DNA of 64,000 nt, from assembly GCA_000711775.1 (NCBI GenBank), contig ARYC01001143.1, forward strand, positions 1 through 64,000, read 5' to 3'. Under the pieces are notes generated by a model. That model saw nothing but the letters and a program-made list of their open reading frames with translations. It was not told where the DNA came from and did no database searches. Source of the DNA: Oxytricha trifallax. Its lineage: Eukaryota; Ciliophora; Spirotrichea; Sporadotrichida; Oxytrichidae. Position numbers and translations under genes: made by a program. Positions 47,779 to 59,719 of this stretch are shown in pieces; within the stretch, counting starts at the first letter, position 1, and each line of letters starts with the position of its first letter.

Positions 47779-48507
47779 ATGGGATTGCTTTGTAGAAGCT
47801 GTAAATCTACCAATAATAAATATCTAAAAGTTTTTATAAATTATGAAGAAAATAAATTAAACGATGAGGCAATGCTAAGAGGTGTTGACTACATTAATTT
47901 CCCAAATTATGATACAATTTGTGATTTTTGTTACCAATAAATGACTTTATAATTTGATTTTGTAAAATTAAAAATAGATGAGATGGTGTTTCAAGTTTAG
48001 GAATAAAACAATTAAATTATTTTAGATCTCAACGATTAATTAAAAAATAAATTGACAAATTAATCAGAACAATCTGACATTTAAAGCATATCAATTAAAT
48101 TGGATTAGAAAATTCAAAACAAAATAAGTTCAATTCATGAATTCATTCAAAGAAATGAACATCATTTTAAAGATCCAGACCACCTGAACTTTAATAAATT
48201 CCAAAAACAACTAAACTTAAATATTTAGGATACTGTTAATAATAAATTTGATGAATATTTTTGTGCTTTGATAACAAATCTTTAATCTCGCATTGAAAAA
48301 TTAAAAATAAACAAGTAAAATTTGGAGAGTATATAGAAACATTTCTTTGAGAATAACGAATAATTTATTTAGTCAGGCTGTTTAAACAAAGAAATTTTTG
48401 AGAAATCTTTTCAAGACAATCAGACAATTATAGACTATGAAGAGAAAGAAAAGGTGTTATAGTAAGCTATTGACATTCAAGAAACACTTAAAAATCCTTA
48501 ATCATGA
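47779..48507 (+). CDS. Family gene X: intact Cys4/coiled-coil protein, 242 aa
   Basis: The frame runs from ATG 47779 to TGA 48505-48507. C5/C8 (LCRSC) and C48/C51 (CDFCY) flank KLNDEAMLRG. A helical body follows. The tail has SGCLNKEIFEKSFQDN and KNPQS. It is the intact reference for the broken copies N, S/T and W. Function unknown. Confidence 0.82.
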
Positions 48508-48509
48508 TT

Positions 48510-49370
48510 AGACATAAAATAATAGATAATTTTAAACTATAAATTTAAAATAATAATTTAAATAATTTAATAATCGTCGATATTTACTAATGAATGCAAT
48601 TTAGAATAAAATTTATTAAAAACACTATTTTAATTTTATATTAGATATGAATTATTTATATTATGTTTAACATTTAGTTATTATCAAATATAAGTAAATA
48701 AATAAAAATTCATTTTTAGATTATAATACATTATATTTACTTTAATTAAAAAATAATAGTATTAATTTAAATTGATGTGTACTTTTTTAAAATAAATTTA
48801 CTCATTTTAATTTTATATATACTATAATTTTAAATTTTATCTAAATTTAATATTGTTCCTTCAATATTGAAGTGACAATAGTTACTAGAATTTAATAAAA
48901 ATATTATAATGTATACATTTCATTTTAAATTATGAAGTTTCAAAGTATACTTAAATAGGTTCTGTTGAAGATCATCGCTTAATATAATAAAATAATTAAA
49001 ATTATAATGTAATAATGTGTCTGTAAATTCTTGGATATTAAAAAAAATATTGTGAAATAAATATAACAACACATTCGTAATTTCTAGTAAAAATAAAAAG
49101 TATTATGAGGTTCGTTATTATATATTCTCATATATTACAAAATTTTAAATTTAGAAATAAAACATTTTCAAAATTTTAGTAATAATATATTTGAATTTTT
49201 CTAATTTAATTGTTTTATAGGACCAACTTTATATAAATGCAATTGCATATAGTTTATAAGAATATAATATATATTTAATTCTACAAATTAGGAGTTTATT
49301 CTATAACGAAAAATAAGTTCAAAGGCTTTATTTGAAAAAATAATTAAAAAAATTAATAGTTAACAAATTT
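48510..49370. other. A+T-rich spacer, nothing recognised
   Basis: No gene or repeat was seen between X and Y. Confidence 0.45.
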
Positions 49371-49375
49371 ATATT

Positions 49376-50101
49376 TCATGAGATAATATTTTATTATTGT
49401 GGTTAAAATTCTTCATTATTAAAATTCACAATGACTTCATAGAGACTTTTCTTATTGTCGTAATTGTATTTATCAAAATTGGCTTCAAATGCCTTTTCAA
49501 AGAGTGAGAAATCCATAATGTTCTAATCAATCAGAGGTTTCTGTTTTTTCTTAAATTCTCCCATTACTTTCTTGATCTGATTGATTTAAACTTCATCCTT
49601 GTCTAATTGAATTTTCATTAATTACTTCATATTATCCAATTATGAATTTAAATTGGTATCAATAAATCCCTCAATTTTATCTCTAATTTCTTTAATTTGA
49701 TCTTAATAATCAACATTTAATTTAGGAATTATATCCCCGAATACTTGAATCGCTTGACTATGAATACTTTTAAGCTTATCAAGTTAAACAACAGTGTGAT
49801 TGAATTTTTAAATGTGCAAATCGCTATAACTTTCCTGACATAGTTTAATATCTGCCACTTACTTCTGAATTACTTAAACTTATTCCATTTGCAAAATCAA
49901 TTAATCATAGCATGATTGACAAATAAATGAGGCATGATTTTGAATGTATTATTTTGCAATTTCCTTGAGCTACTGCTGCAAGTTGCTATTTTTATTTGTT
50001 TGTGATTATTTTATCACATTTTTATTTTCAGGGAAGAATATCTTCACATAATCAATGGTTTATTGGCATTATTAGCATTTAAGTTGTTGTTGAGATTGCA
50101 T
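49376..50101 (-). CDS. Family gene Y: intact Cys4/coiled-coil protein, 241 aa
   Basis: The frame runs from ATG 50101 (MQSQQQLKCQQC) to TGA 49376-49378. C9/C12 and C61/C64 (ICQSCY). The body is coiled-coil-like, including FGDIIPKLNVDYQDQIKEI. The tail has LFEKAFEANFDKYNYD and ends in a Gln-rich run. Only one copy of this subtype occurs in the window. Function unknown. Confidence 0.8.
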
Positions 50102-50109
50102 TTCAATTT

Positions 50110-50755
50110 TATTAATATTATTATTATTTAATTCTTAGTTAACTTTTTTATTTAATATTAATAATCATACATTTAAATATTTGAAAATGTGATAAAACTT
50201 TCATTTTTACAAATTAATTACTTTTTTCTTTACAACTAATCACATATTCTTAAAGTTATAATTCATAAATAATTATTAAAAAATTATACACACTAGTTAT
50301 AGTAATATATAAAAAAGGGAATTAATATTAAATATATGAAATTTAATAGTTACTATAATGACAATTTTAACTTGAAACATTAAAATTATTGTAAATTTTA
50401 TTTAAATTAATAAAGAAATCTATTTCTAAGTAGTTTACACACTAGATAATTTTTCATTTTTGTGCAATGTGCCTTTATAAACTCAATTTAATCAACTAAA
50501 TGATTAAATTATATAAAAAGAATTATATAAATATAATAGTTAAGATTTAAAATTAATTTTATTTAGCAAATAATTTATTTTAAGGAATATTAATTTTGGC
50601 AAAATGAGTAAACAGAAAAATATAATTGCAATTCAAATATAATATTATTTAAATAATCAATTATAAATTAACTACAACAATATATTAAGCTGATTGAAAA
50701 ATTAACTTTAAAATTTCATATTCAATTTAAATAAATTAAAATATATAATATTAAA
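50110..50755. other. A+T-rich spacer between divergent genes Y and Z
   Basis: Nothing recognised. Confidence 0.4.
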
Positions 50756-50760
50756 ATTAA

Positions 50761-51919
50761 ATGGTAAGCAACAATCTTCGCTGTGAATACCTCTACTCTT
50801 GTAGAAATTGTTAGATGTTTATGTCAGAAGCATATATTTTTACAAAATTAAAAGCAAATAATGTTGATCACAAATATCAGAAAATCTTCTATGAATCTCT
50901 TGATAAATTTTTAGAGTATTACTGTCAGAACTGCTATGAAACTTTAATTTTAAATTTAGATTTTGTGAAAAATTAAATTTATAAATAGTAAAAAGAAATT
51001 GATATATTGAAATTGGAAAATCTCAATTTGCTCAAGAAAAATTAAGAATTAAGAGATCATTTATATAATAATTAAAAGTTTATAGGAATATCTGAGCTTA
51101 TTGATTTTGATTTATAAAACCATATATAATTATTGTTGATAAAGTTACATGAAGGCACTCAGCTTTTCTAATAAGAAAGTAATCAATATAAAGATTATAT
51201 TTAGGAAAATACATTATTATGTTTTCAAAAAATTGGATAAAAGTTATTGACTTTCACATGAAATTTAATTAATTAATCAAAAGAAAAGACTTAAAAGTTT
51301 CAAGAATCATTTGAAAATTTTGTTAATAATCCATCAAATTTAGTTGAATGCAATATTATTAACTTACAAAAGATTAATTAATCCATTTAAGAGGACATTT
51401 AAAGCCAAAACCTAGATGTTAAATACTGTGGAAATCACTTGATTTTGGAAATTTATACAATATTATAATTATTTAAGTTATTTTTATTGACTATATTTGA
51501 AATCTGAAATCTTCTCTATATCGTCATTATTATTTTAAATTGATAGCACTTATTAGGTCAAACATATTTTTATTCATATTTATATTAAATAAATTTTAGC
51601 ACTATGAGAAGGTAACAATTTTGCCATGAGTTAGCTACAAAATTATTGTCCTGTTTTTATATGGTTATAAATAGATGCAATATAAAGATTTTGGTTAAAG
51701 TTCGTGATTGATTATAGATTCTTATTATAAATTTCATTATCTCAGTATCTTTATGATTTGAATTATTAGTTTCTATCTTATATAATTTATTATGCACTTA
51801 ATTTTACCAAAATAAATGCATTCAAATGATAGTAGTATTTGCTTGACTTGGAAAAATTGATATTAAATTTTTATAAATAACCTTAAAATATTAATGGCTA
51901 GATAAATAACATTTAATGA
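50761..51919 (+). pseudogene. Family gene Z: AA-type copy with one in-frame TGA and a 412-bp insertion
   Basis: From ATG 50761 the frame carries YSCRNC and YYCQNCYE and stays family-like to DIQSQNLDVK at 51423, apart from one TGA at 51259-51261 (codon 167). The expected C-terminus resumes at 51836 (YLLDLEKLILNFYKQPQNIN) and ends at TGA 51917-51919. Joining the two parts at a shared TA continues the frame exactly. A T-loop hairpin follows at 51934, as after AA, BB and CC. Confidence 0.65.
51424..51835. mobile_element. About 412-bp TA-bounded insertion in gene Z (IES-like)
   Basis: The sequence between the two family-matching parts of gene Z is A+T-rich, has no ORF and shows TA at both borders (AAATAC...; ...AGTATTTG). 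No clear inverted ends. Excision with one TA leaves AAA TAT TTG in frame. Confidence 0.55.
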
Positions 51920-51933
51920 AATTATAAAATATT

Positions 51934-51966
51934 GTTGATTTTTTTCCTAAAATAGGTTTCCAGCTG
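51934..51966 (+). promoter_or_regulatory. 3' T-loop hairpin motif after gene Z
   Basis: GTTGA-T7-CC ... AGG-TTT-CCAGC; begins 15 bases after the true family stop. Its placement supports 51919 as the end of gene Z. Confidence 0.5.
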
Positions 51967-51969
51967 TTA

Positions 51970-53075
51970 ATTAATATAAAATTTAAAAATTAATGTTTTA
52001 AATTTATTTTATCTTTTTAAATTAAATTTAATCGTGATAAGGATGAGTTATTAATTTATATAAAAAATTTGGAAATAATTTTAAATAAATTATTCAATAA
52101 ACTATTCTTTTACTTAGTCAAAAATGCGATACAAATTTTTTAAATCTTTTGCCATTAATTAAAATAAAAAAATCCATTAAAAATAATTTAAATACTTATA
52201 AATAAATGAATCGATATAAATGATACATTAGAATTGCGAATATATAAATTCATTTTTATATAAAGTCTTTAATTACTTTTATATTAAAATTAATTGAATT
52301 TAAAATAGAAAAATTGGATAAACAATTTGATAATTAAATTAAATGAAAAATGCAAGAAAAATACAAATTATTAAAAATTTTCTTATAAAGCTATATGAAA
52401 ATGTTTATACAGATATTCTACATATTTTTTTTTTATTTTAGTGTTGTATAATTAAATGCAAAAGCTTTTAAGAAGCACAAGTTTTAGATTTTAATTTTTT
52501 GTAAAATATTATTCAAAAATACTATAAATAGTATAATGATTTTTTTTAAATATTGAGCTTAGGCGAAAGGAAGAAGCATTTACTAGAGTGTTTCATAATG
52601 TATAAAATGAAAATATTATAGAAACATAAATATCTTTTAAATATTGTCTTATATGAATTTGTTTTTATGCAAGTTATATCTATTTATTTTCCAATATATC
52701 TTATATATATAGTCACAATTTATTCATCTTGCCTTGCTACTTATTTAAAATAATTTACTCTAAATATAAAAAAGTTCATTTTTTTCCTTCAATATTACAC
52801 TCGATTATAAATATAATTTATAAATAATCAACACTCTTTAAAAAAATTTATTAATAATAACATTTGTATGATTAACTTTTTTTAAATATTTAGTTCAACA
52901 GTAAAAATTATTTTTTAAAGAATTTTTATTTATTCTTAAAAAATAAGAATATTTAATCCATTTCATTTTTAAATCATCTAAAACTCAATAATAATTTGTT
53001 TGAAATATTAGTAATGATATATAAGTATAATTAAATTGCAAATAATTTGATTATGCAGTTGATAAAAATTAGAAA
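51970..53075. other. A+T-rich spacer, nothing recognised
   Basis: No gene, repeat end or hairpin was seen. Confidence 0.45.
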
Positions 53076-53079
53076 AATA

Positions 53080-53600
53080 ATGAAAAAGATTCAAATTTTC
53101 ATAAAATTTATGTGTTGAAGTTGTAATTAAAGAATATTTCAAGTATGATTTGTTTTTATAAATTAATTAACAATAAAAAGAAATCACGGAGTTAAGCCAT
53201 ATTAATCCTAAAAATTTTAATCTAAAGAGTAAATTCAAGAGGGATATAGAGTGATATGAGGGGAATGCAATAAAAATTCCCATAGGTAGATTATTATTAT
53301 AATGGAAAATTGTTAATCTCATAAAAATCAAAGAATCATTAAAGAAAGCGCTTTAGGACTTTGTTAAGCATTATTTACCTACACAAGATATTACATAAAT
53401 TTATTTAAAAAAGAATATTTGACTTCAAAACTTGCATAAAAATATTTTAAAAATTCACGGAGATTATATGTAGGAAAAATTCATGAATGATATTATAATA
53501 ATAAATCCACTAATGGTTACATCTAAAATCAAAAGACTGTAGTGAATTAATTTCATCTAGAGTAATTATGTGAGTTTATTTTACTTATTGAGTAGTAGTC
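53080..53600 (+). pseudogene. Possible decayed family copy
   Basis: Plus-strand words such as ESLKKALQDFVKHYL and MVTSKIKRLQ resemble the LxAFKDFGKQL and VTSKIKMExF regions of family members, with in-frame TGAs between. No Cys domain was seen. Low certainty. Confidence 0.35.
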
Positions 53601-54105
53601 TGAAAGTATGAATACTTCTTCTAAAAGTTTACAGACATTTAGTGAAAGTTCGTAACTTTAAAAGTTTGAATTATCTGAAATTTTTTTAAGACTTTATCAT
53701 AAATTACAAATTATATTTTGATTTCTTTTTTGTCAAATATCAATGTTTCTTTAATTAATTTTTTTTTTATTTCATTAAAAAAATAGCATTTTCTAAGTTT
53801 ATTCAAACAAAGTTTTATTATTTTACAAACTTAAACAAATATTTCTATTATAAATTAATTATTCTTTTTACAAATGTTTATTCTAAAATTAGGCAAAAAA
53901 ATAAATAAACAAATTGATAAATTTTGTTAATATTATAGAATAATCTTTTGAATATTTTGATTACCAAGTTTTACGGGATAAAAGATTAATAATAAATATA
54001 GTTTTAATTAATTTACCCAATTATTCAGTTAAAAATTTGAATGTTTAAAAGAGATTATTAAAGAACTAATGTAATTTAATTTATTTATAATAAATTATAT
54101 ATAAA

Positions 54106-54879
54106 ATGTCAAAATTTGAAGTTACCAATTAATAATTTTACATTTGCAGAAAATGCCAATCTTAAACTAAGTAATACTTTGTTTACATAAAATATTGCTT
54201 ATAAAGTACAGGTTTTCAAAGAAAACAAGATTTCTTAGATTATATACAAAGTTATGCGGAATTCTTTTGTGAAAGCTGCTACAATGCTAAAATACTAGAC
54301 CTTAAATTTGTATAAGATACAATAAACTCAAAGTAATAAGAGATAGACTTATAGAAAGAGTAAAATGACATTTTAACGAAATAAAATTAAGAATTAAAAA
54401 ATCAAATATAAGAGATTTAAAAAGTGATTGAAATGAATGAATTCATGGATAAAGACTTAAAATAATATGTTAAATAATTGGAGTTAAAACTACATGAAGG
54501 TCATTAAATATTTTAGGATATAGATCACAAAAACGGGTAAAAATTAGACAATCGACCATTTAAAGAATTAATTAAATTAGCTTTCAAGGATTTCGGAAAG
54601 CAATTATAGAAATTCACTTAAGACTAAATTAGTCAAACATAGATAAATATTTAAAAGGTTCAAGATTCTTACTAGAATTTTGTAAGCAATTCATAAAGTT
54701 TAATTGATGCCAATCTAATCAATACAAAATAAGTTGATAAATGCCTTTAAAAGGACATTTAGAATTAAAAATTGAAAGAAAAATAGGAGTATATTATTTA
54801 GTTGGAATAGTACATTGAATCTTTCAATGAAGAGCCTTAAAATTCTGATACCTTAGAGTAAGAATCACCTAAACTTTGA
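54106..54879 (+). CDS. Family gene AA: intact Cys4/coiled-coil protein, 257 aa
   Basis: The frame runs from ATG 54106 to TGA 54877-54879. C14/C17 (YICRKC) and C55/C58 (FFCESCY), three residues closer than in D-I. Coiled-coil-like from about 70 onward (EIDLQKEQNDILTKQNQEL). The tail has YIIQLEQYIESFNEEPQNSD. A T-loop hairpin begins 14 bases after the stop. Same subfamily as Z, BB, CC, EE and FF, all on the plus strand. Function unknown. Confidence 0.83.
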
Positions 54880-54892
54880 TGAATAATTAATC

Positions 54893-54922
54893 ACTGGTTT
54901 TATTCCTTGAAAGGTTTCCAGT
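54893..54922 (+). promoter_or_regulatory. 3' T-loop hairpin motif after gene AA
   Basis: ACTGG/CCAGT outer stem, T-rich internal loop (TTTTATT/TTT), then CCTT/AAGG inner stem with a tiny loop. Both stem ends differ from D and CC in a compensated way. Confidence 0.7.
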
Positions 54923-54929
54923 ATCATTA

Positions 54930-56325
54930 ATTAGCTTAATTTTAAACAATCTTTTCAATCTTAATTATAATTTATATTATTTTATTATTATTAAACAAAA
55001 TGAAAGTTAAATTTAATAAGATTGTTAATATTTTATTAATAAATTTGTCTAAGATATAAAATTTCAAATTTTTGATTTCTAGAAATATTCACAAGTATAA
55101 GTTATAGACATATTCATTTAATAATTGAAAAAGTTAATATAAAAGAAAAACTTTATAACTTTGACAAATTTATGAAATAACTAAAAAAGAAAATTATAAG
55201 AATAGAATTAGAATTTTTTAATTTTGTTAAAATTATATATTTATTAATTTGATAATAAAAACTTTTAATTAGTGAAAAGCCTGACTTTGTATCACTATTA
55301 TTTTATATTAAGAAAAAAATTCCCATTTCTTCAAGTATTTTTATTTCATCAATTACAATTTCTAAACAATATTTAAATTTTATAAAAAAGTACTTCCATA
55401 TATTAATAGTTTTTTATCCCCTATATTATCTCTTATAATTATGATTTTAATTTTTTGTCAAATTTCGGGTCACACCAATCTAAAATCTAGCATAATTTCA
55501 ATTTTACTTCAAATCTTTTTATTTTCTGTAATTAATCATGAAGTTTTTCACTTTTATATATCTTTTCTGGAATAATTTATAAAACTACCATTATTTTTAT
55601 TTGTCAAATTAAGAGAAATAAGTTATTTAGTTAGAGAACAAATCAATAGGTTTATAAAATTTATTTATTTTAGAATAAAATTAAAAATAGCTTAAAAGTC
55701 TCAAATGCTTAATGCATTATATGAAAAAATAATTCATAAAATGTTTTTTATAGTAAATATTTTTTAAATTTTATTTGACTTAAGAAAATAACCAAAAATC
55801 AAAAGTAAAATATAGTAATTCATTAAAGTATATATATAATAAATTTATTAAGACTACTATCAAATTTAATTCTAAATACATAAATAAACTTAAACTATTG
55901 AATGTAGTTAAATTATGCTAATGAGAGGTAAAACTTAAACGGATATTCAAAAATAATAATGAGTTTAGAAATAGATATAGCAACTCTGTCAGAACAGCAT
56001 ATTAAAAAATTAATATCTAATACTAATATATTAATTTCAATTAATTTTCGTAATATAACCTAAAGAAGTTTGTTACAATTGAAATTTCCGCTTATTGGTC
56101 CCTTTTTTTTTACTTTGAATCGATAACTATAACTTTATATTTATGCAATTCAAATATAAAACAATTTAAATCTTCAATTATACTAAATTTACTTCTAATA
56201 ATAATACAATTTCAAATGCTTGATTAATTTATTAATTAAATTTTACAATAATTTCCATGTCTAATTTTAAATATTTAACTTTTGAGTATAAAAGGCATAA
56301 AAATTTATTAACTTTAATAATAATA
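54930..56325. other. A+T-rich spacer, nothing recognised
   Basis: No gene or repeat end was seen. Confidence 0.45.
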
Positions 56326-56330
56326 ATTTA

Positions 56331-57107
56331 ATGTAAAAATTAGAAGTTGTTTAAAACTCATAATATATATGTGGGAAATGTAAGAAGAAAGCTTCGGTAT
56401 GCTATACTATTTCTAGAAATAGTTTTGATATATCCATTTTCAATATTCAAAAAGAAATTATGGACAGAATTCTAAGCACTACAGAGTTCATGTGTGAAAG
56501 TTGTTATTAAGGAAAGATTCTCAGCTTAAATTTTGTCTAAAAATTAATAGATAATCAATAAAAAGAAATTGAGTAGTTAAAATTAGAAGTTAGCACTTTA
56601 ATACAGAAAAATTAAGAATTATAGATTCAAGAATAAGAAAAATAGAAAATGATTGAAATTAGTGAATTAAAGGATAAAGATATATAGAAATAAGTTTAAT
56701 TATTAGAGTAGATATTAGAGAAGGGAAATTAAGTATTTTCATAAGTAGATCATGATAATGGAGAATAGATGAACTCAGGATAGTACAAGGAATTTATCAA
56801 GAAATCAAATCAAGATTATGGAAAGAAATTATTGATCTTTACAAAAGATCAAATTACCAAATCATAAAAGAACATTAAAAAAATATAAAGCTTCTATCAG
56901 AACATTGCCAACAATTCGTAAAAATTAGTTTCAAGGAAGCACATCAACTTAAATAAAATTTAAAAATCAATTGAAAGTGACATTTAAAATCAAAAGGTTG
57001 AAGAGAAGTATAAATATATAGTGGATCTAGAATAATTTATTTAATCATTTTAGGAATTACCTTAAAGCACTGACGCTCCAGAAACTGATTCTAAAACAAT
57101 TTAATGA
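56331..57107 (+). CDS. Family gene BB: intact Cys4/coiled-coil protein, 258 aa
   Basis: The frame runs from ATG 56331 to TGA 57105-57107. C14/C17 (YICGKC) and C55/C58 (MCESCY). The body includes QKEIEQLKLEVSTLIQKNQE, a clear coiled-coil pattern. The tail has YIVDLEQFIQSFQELPQSTD. The ATG chosen places the Cys pair at the same residue numbers as in AA and FF. Function unknown. Confidence 0.83.
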
Positions 57108-57118
57108 AATATTTTATA

Positions 57119-57148
57119 GCTGGTTTTTTCCCTTAAAGGGTTTCCAGA
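57119..57148 (+). promoter_or_regulatory. 3' T-loop hairpin motif after gene BB
   Basis: CTGG/CCAG stem, T6/TTT internal loop, CCCTT/AAGGG inner stem. It begins 11 bases after the stop. One of the best-formed copies. Confidence 0.7.
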
Positions 57149-57149
57149 A

Positions 57150-58430
57150 TTCTTAATTTATTTAAAAAATTTAAATAAAATTTATGAATATACCTTATTC
57201 ATTTTAATTTATAAATTAAAGCTATTATCAATAATTTTATGATAAATATTTGATTAACTATTAATAAATAAAAATAATTAAAAAAAAAATTAAATTAAAT
57301 ATTAACTGATTTGGCAATCTGTGTGATGGCAGTCATGAAAACAATAATCTCGAAATATATAGCTTGTCAAAATTATAGACAAGGGATATCGTTAAAAATC
57401 TTATAAAGTACAATTTCAAGGCAGAAGTGTCAAAATAAACTAAAACAGTCCTATATAATGTCTTACTAAGTTAGCTCAGTATATAAATATAATATTTGTG
57501 TGAAATTTCTTGTAGGTTCTACTTGATCTTGTCACCTTATTTTTTAAGGCTGAAAAAGTTTACTTAGTAACTTGTTCTAAATAGTAGAAGTCATACCTAT
57601 GAGGAGACATATTAATAACTTTCATACAAAAAAGTGTAGAGTCTTTAAGATTGAGTTCCGCTTAATATTGAATAAAATTATTATATAATAAAATTACAAA
57701 ATTTTAAGATATAAAATATTAAATATTTGGATGAGATTTCGTTGCTTTAAAAACGTAATTTTTCACTCCCTTCTGAAGTCTGCCGCAATATAAAATTATA
57801 AGTAATCTATTAGAATTCCTATTTATTTTTATTATGATTGTAAACATTTTTAGTTGAAGCTTAGCAATATTTATCATGGAAAAATGTGCTTGTGCTTGAT
57901 CTATTAAAAACTTTCATTTAAATTTTAGAAATTGATTATTTAACATTTATAATTAATTAAATAGAATAAAAGTTTGGGATATTCCCTGTTATTATCATTA
58001 AAATATCTCATAATATTATTTAAGAAAATATAAAACTATATTTTGGTAGCAATAAACTTTTGAGGGAGAAGCAGGAAATTTCTTTCCAATGAAATTTAAT
58101 AAAATATTTGATTATTTAATTAAATTTTTTAATTTTTATTTTAATTGTTACTAAATTATGAAATTTCTTGAATTATTATCTCTCATTAAATATTTTAATA
58201 ATACATCCTTATAATAAATTATATTATCTTAAAATCCAAAATTTCAAATTGAAACCATTTGAAAATCATAAAATTATAATTATTTTTTTATTTATCAAAT
58301 TAATAAAATTTAACTTAATTCTTTTTTAGGCTTTAAAAAAATCTAAATAAAAATCTTAGAAATTGAATTTGAATATTCAAATATTTATATTAAATGATCC
58401 TTCGAAGTAATTATTTTATAATATATTTTT
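57150..58430. other. A+T-rich spacer, slightly less A+T near 57300-57650
   Basis: No Gln-code frame, family remnant or inverted repeat was recognised. The 57300-57650 stretch has a more mixed composition but no identified content. Confidence 0.4.
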
Positions 58431-58436
58431 ATATAA

Positions 58437-59225
58437 ATGACATATTTTTCTATTGATCAATCTTACACTTGCGGAAAATGTAAAATGCAAACAGAAACCT
58501 ACTATATTTATACAAATTACACTGCTAGACTTTAATATCATAAATCAAAGAAGGATTTAATGAAATCTCTGGAAGATGATTTAGAATTCTATTGTATTTC
58601 ATGCTATCAATAAAGGATTTTAGGACTTAAATTTATGGTAGACCAGATAAACATTCTTAACAAATAATGAAAAGATATAGAGAATAAGATTCTAAGTTTA
58701 GAGAAAGAGAACGAAAGTTTTAAACAGTTGAGCTAATCAAGATTGGAATAAATATGAAATTATGAAAGAAAGGAAATTTAGTAAAAAATAGAAAAGGAAG
58801 TAATATCAAAATAGGTTCAATCTTTAGAAGAGAAATTAAAAATGGGGGTCAAAATATTTTAATAACCAGAAAACCATGAATCCAAAATTAACGGAGAATC
58901 ATTCTTGGATCATGTTCAAAAAGGCTTTCTTGATTTCGGATAGAGATTATTATAATTTACATAGTGCTAAATTAATGATTCAAAAGAAAACATACAAAAG
59001 ATTAATGAACCTTATTAAAATTTTTTAAACCATTCATAAAATTTAGTAGAGTTTAACTTGATTAATTTAAGCAAGATAAATTAGTGCATTGAAGAGGATA
59101 TTAACAAACAAAACTTGGAAGAAAAATCGAAATATCTGATTGAATTAGAATAGTATGTAGAAAGCATGATTGAGTAGCCTTAAAGTACTGATACCCCAGA
59201 TATTTAATCAAAAGTTAACTAATGA
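58437..59225 (+). pseudogene. Family gene CC: full-length copy with two in-frame TGAs
   Basis: From ATG 58437 (YTCGKC, then FYCISCYQ) to TGA 59223-59225 the frame has no shifts over 262 codons but contains TGA at 58668-58670 (codon 78) and 58755-58757 (codon 107). The tail YLIELEQYVESMIEQPQSTD and the following hairpin are fully family-like. It is a recent pseudogene, unless TGA can be read through here. Confidence 0.72.
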
Positions 59226-59236
59226 ATTATATTTTA

Positions 59237-59266
59237 GCTGGTTTTTTCCCTTAAAAGGTTTCCAGC
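59237..59266 (+). promoter_or_regulatory. 3' T-loop hairpin motif after gene CC
   Basis: GCTGG/CCAGC perfect 5-bp stem, T6/TTT internal loop, inner CC(C)TT/AAGG stem. It begins 11 bases after the stop. Confidence 0.7.
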
Positions 59267-59269
59267 ATT

Positions 59270-59715
59270 ATTAATTTATCTAAAATTTAAATCAAAAATA
59301 AAATTATTTATAAATTGTAGTATTATACTATATTTACTATTAAATAATAGTTTATAATTTATAAGCATATACCAAAATTAAAAATATAAATATAAATATT
59401 TTACAATTTTATATATTGATGTATATTTGTTTTAAAAATTCGATTTACATAAGCTATTTGCGAGATCAATCATTAAAATTAAATAAAATTATATTTTATT
59501 GGTTGATTGATTTTTTATATTTTAGAAAATATCATTAATAATGAAATAAATAAAAATATCAAATAAATTTTGATACAGATAAAAAAGAATTCTTTAAATA
59601 ATAAAAATATTCAAATTGTCTACTTTAAAACGTATTCTATTGTAATTTACCTACAAATGAATTTAGTTTATTTGAAATACTGTTTAATAAATTATTATAA
59701 ATTAATTAAAAATTA
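59270..59715. other. A+T-rich spacer between convergent genes CC and DD
   Basis: Nothing recognised. Confidence 0.4.
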
Positions 59716-59719
59716 GTAT

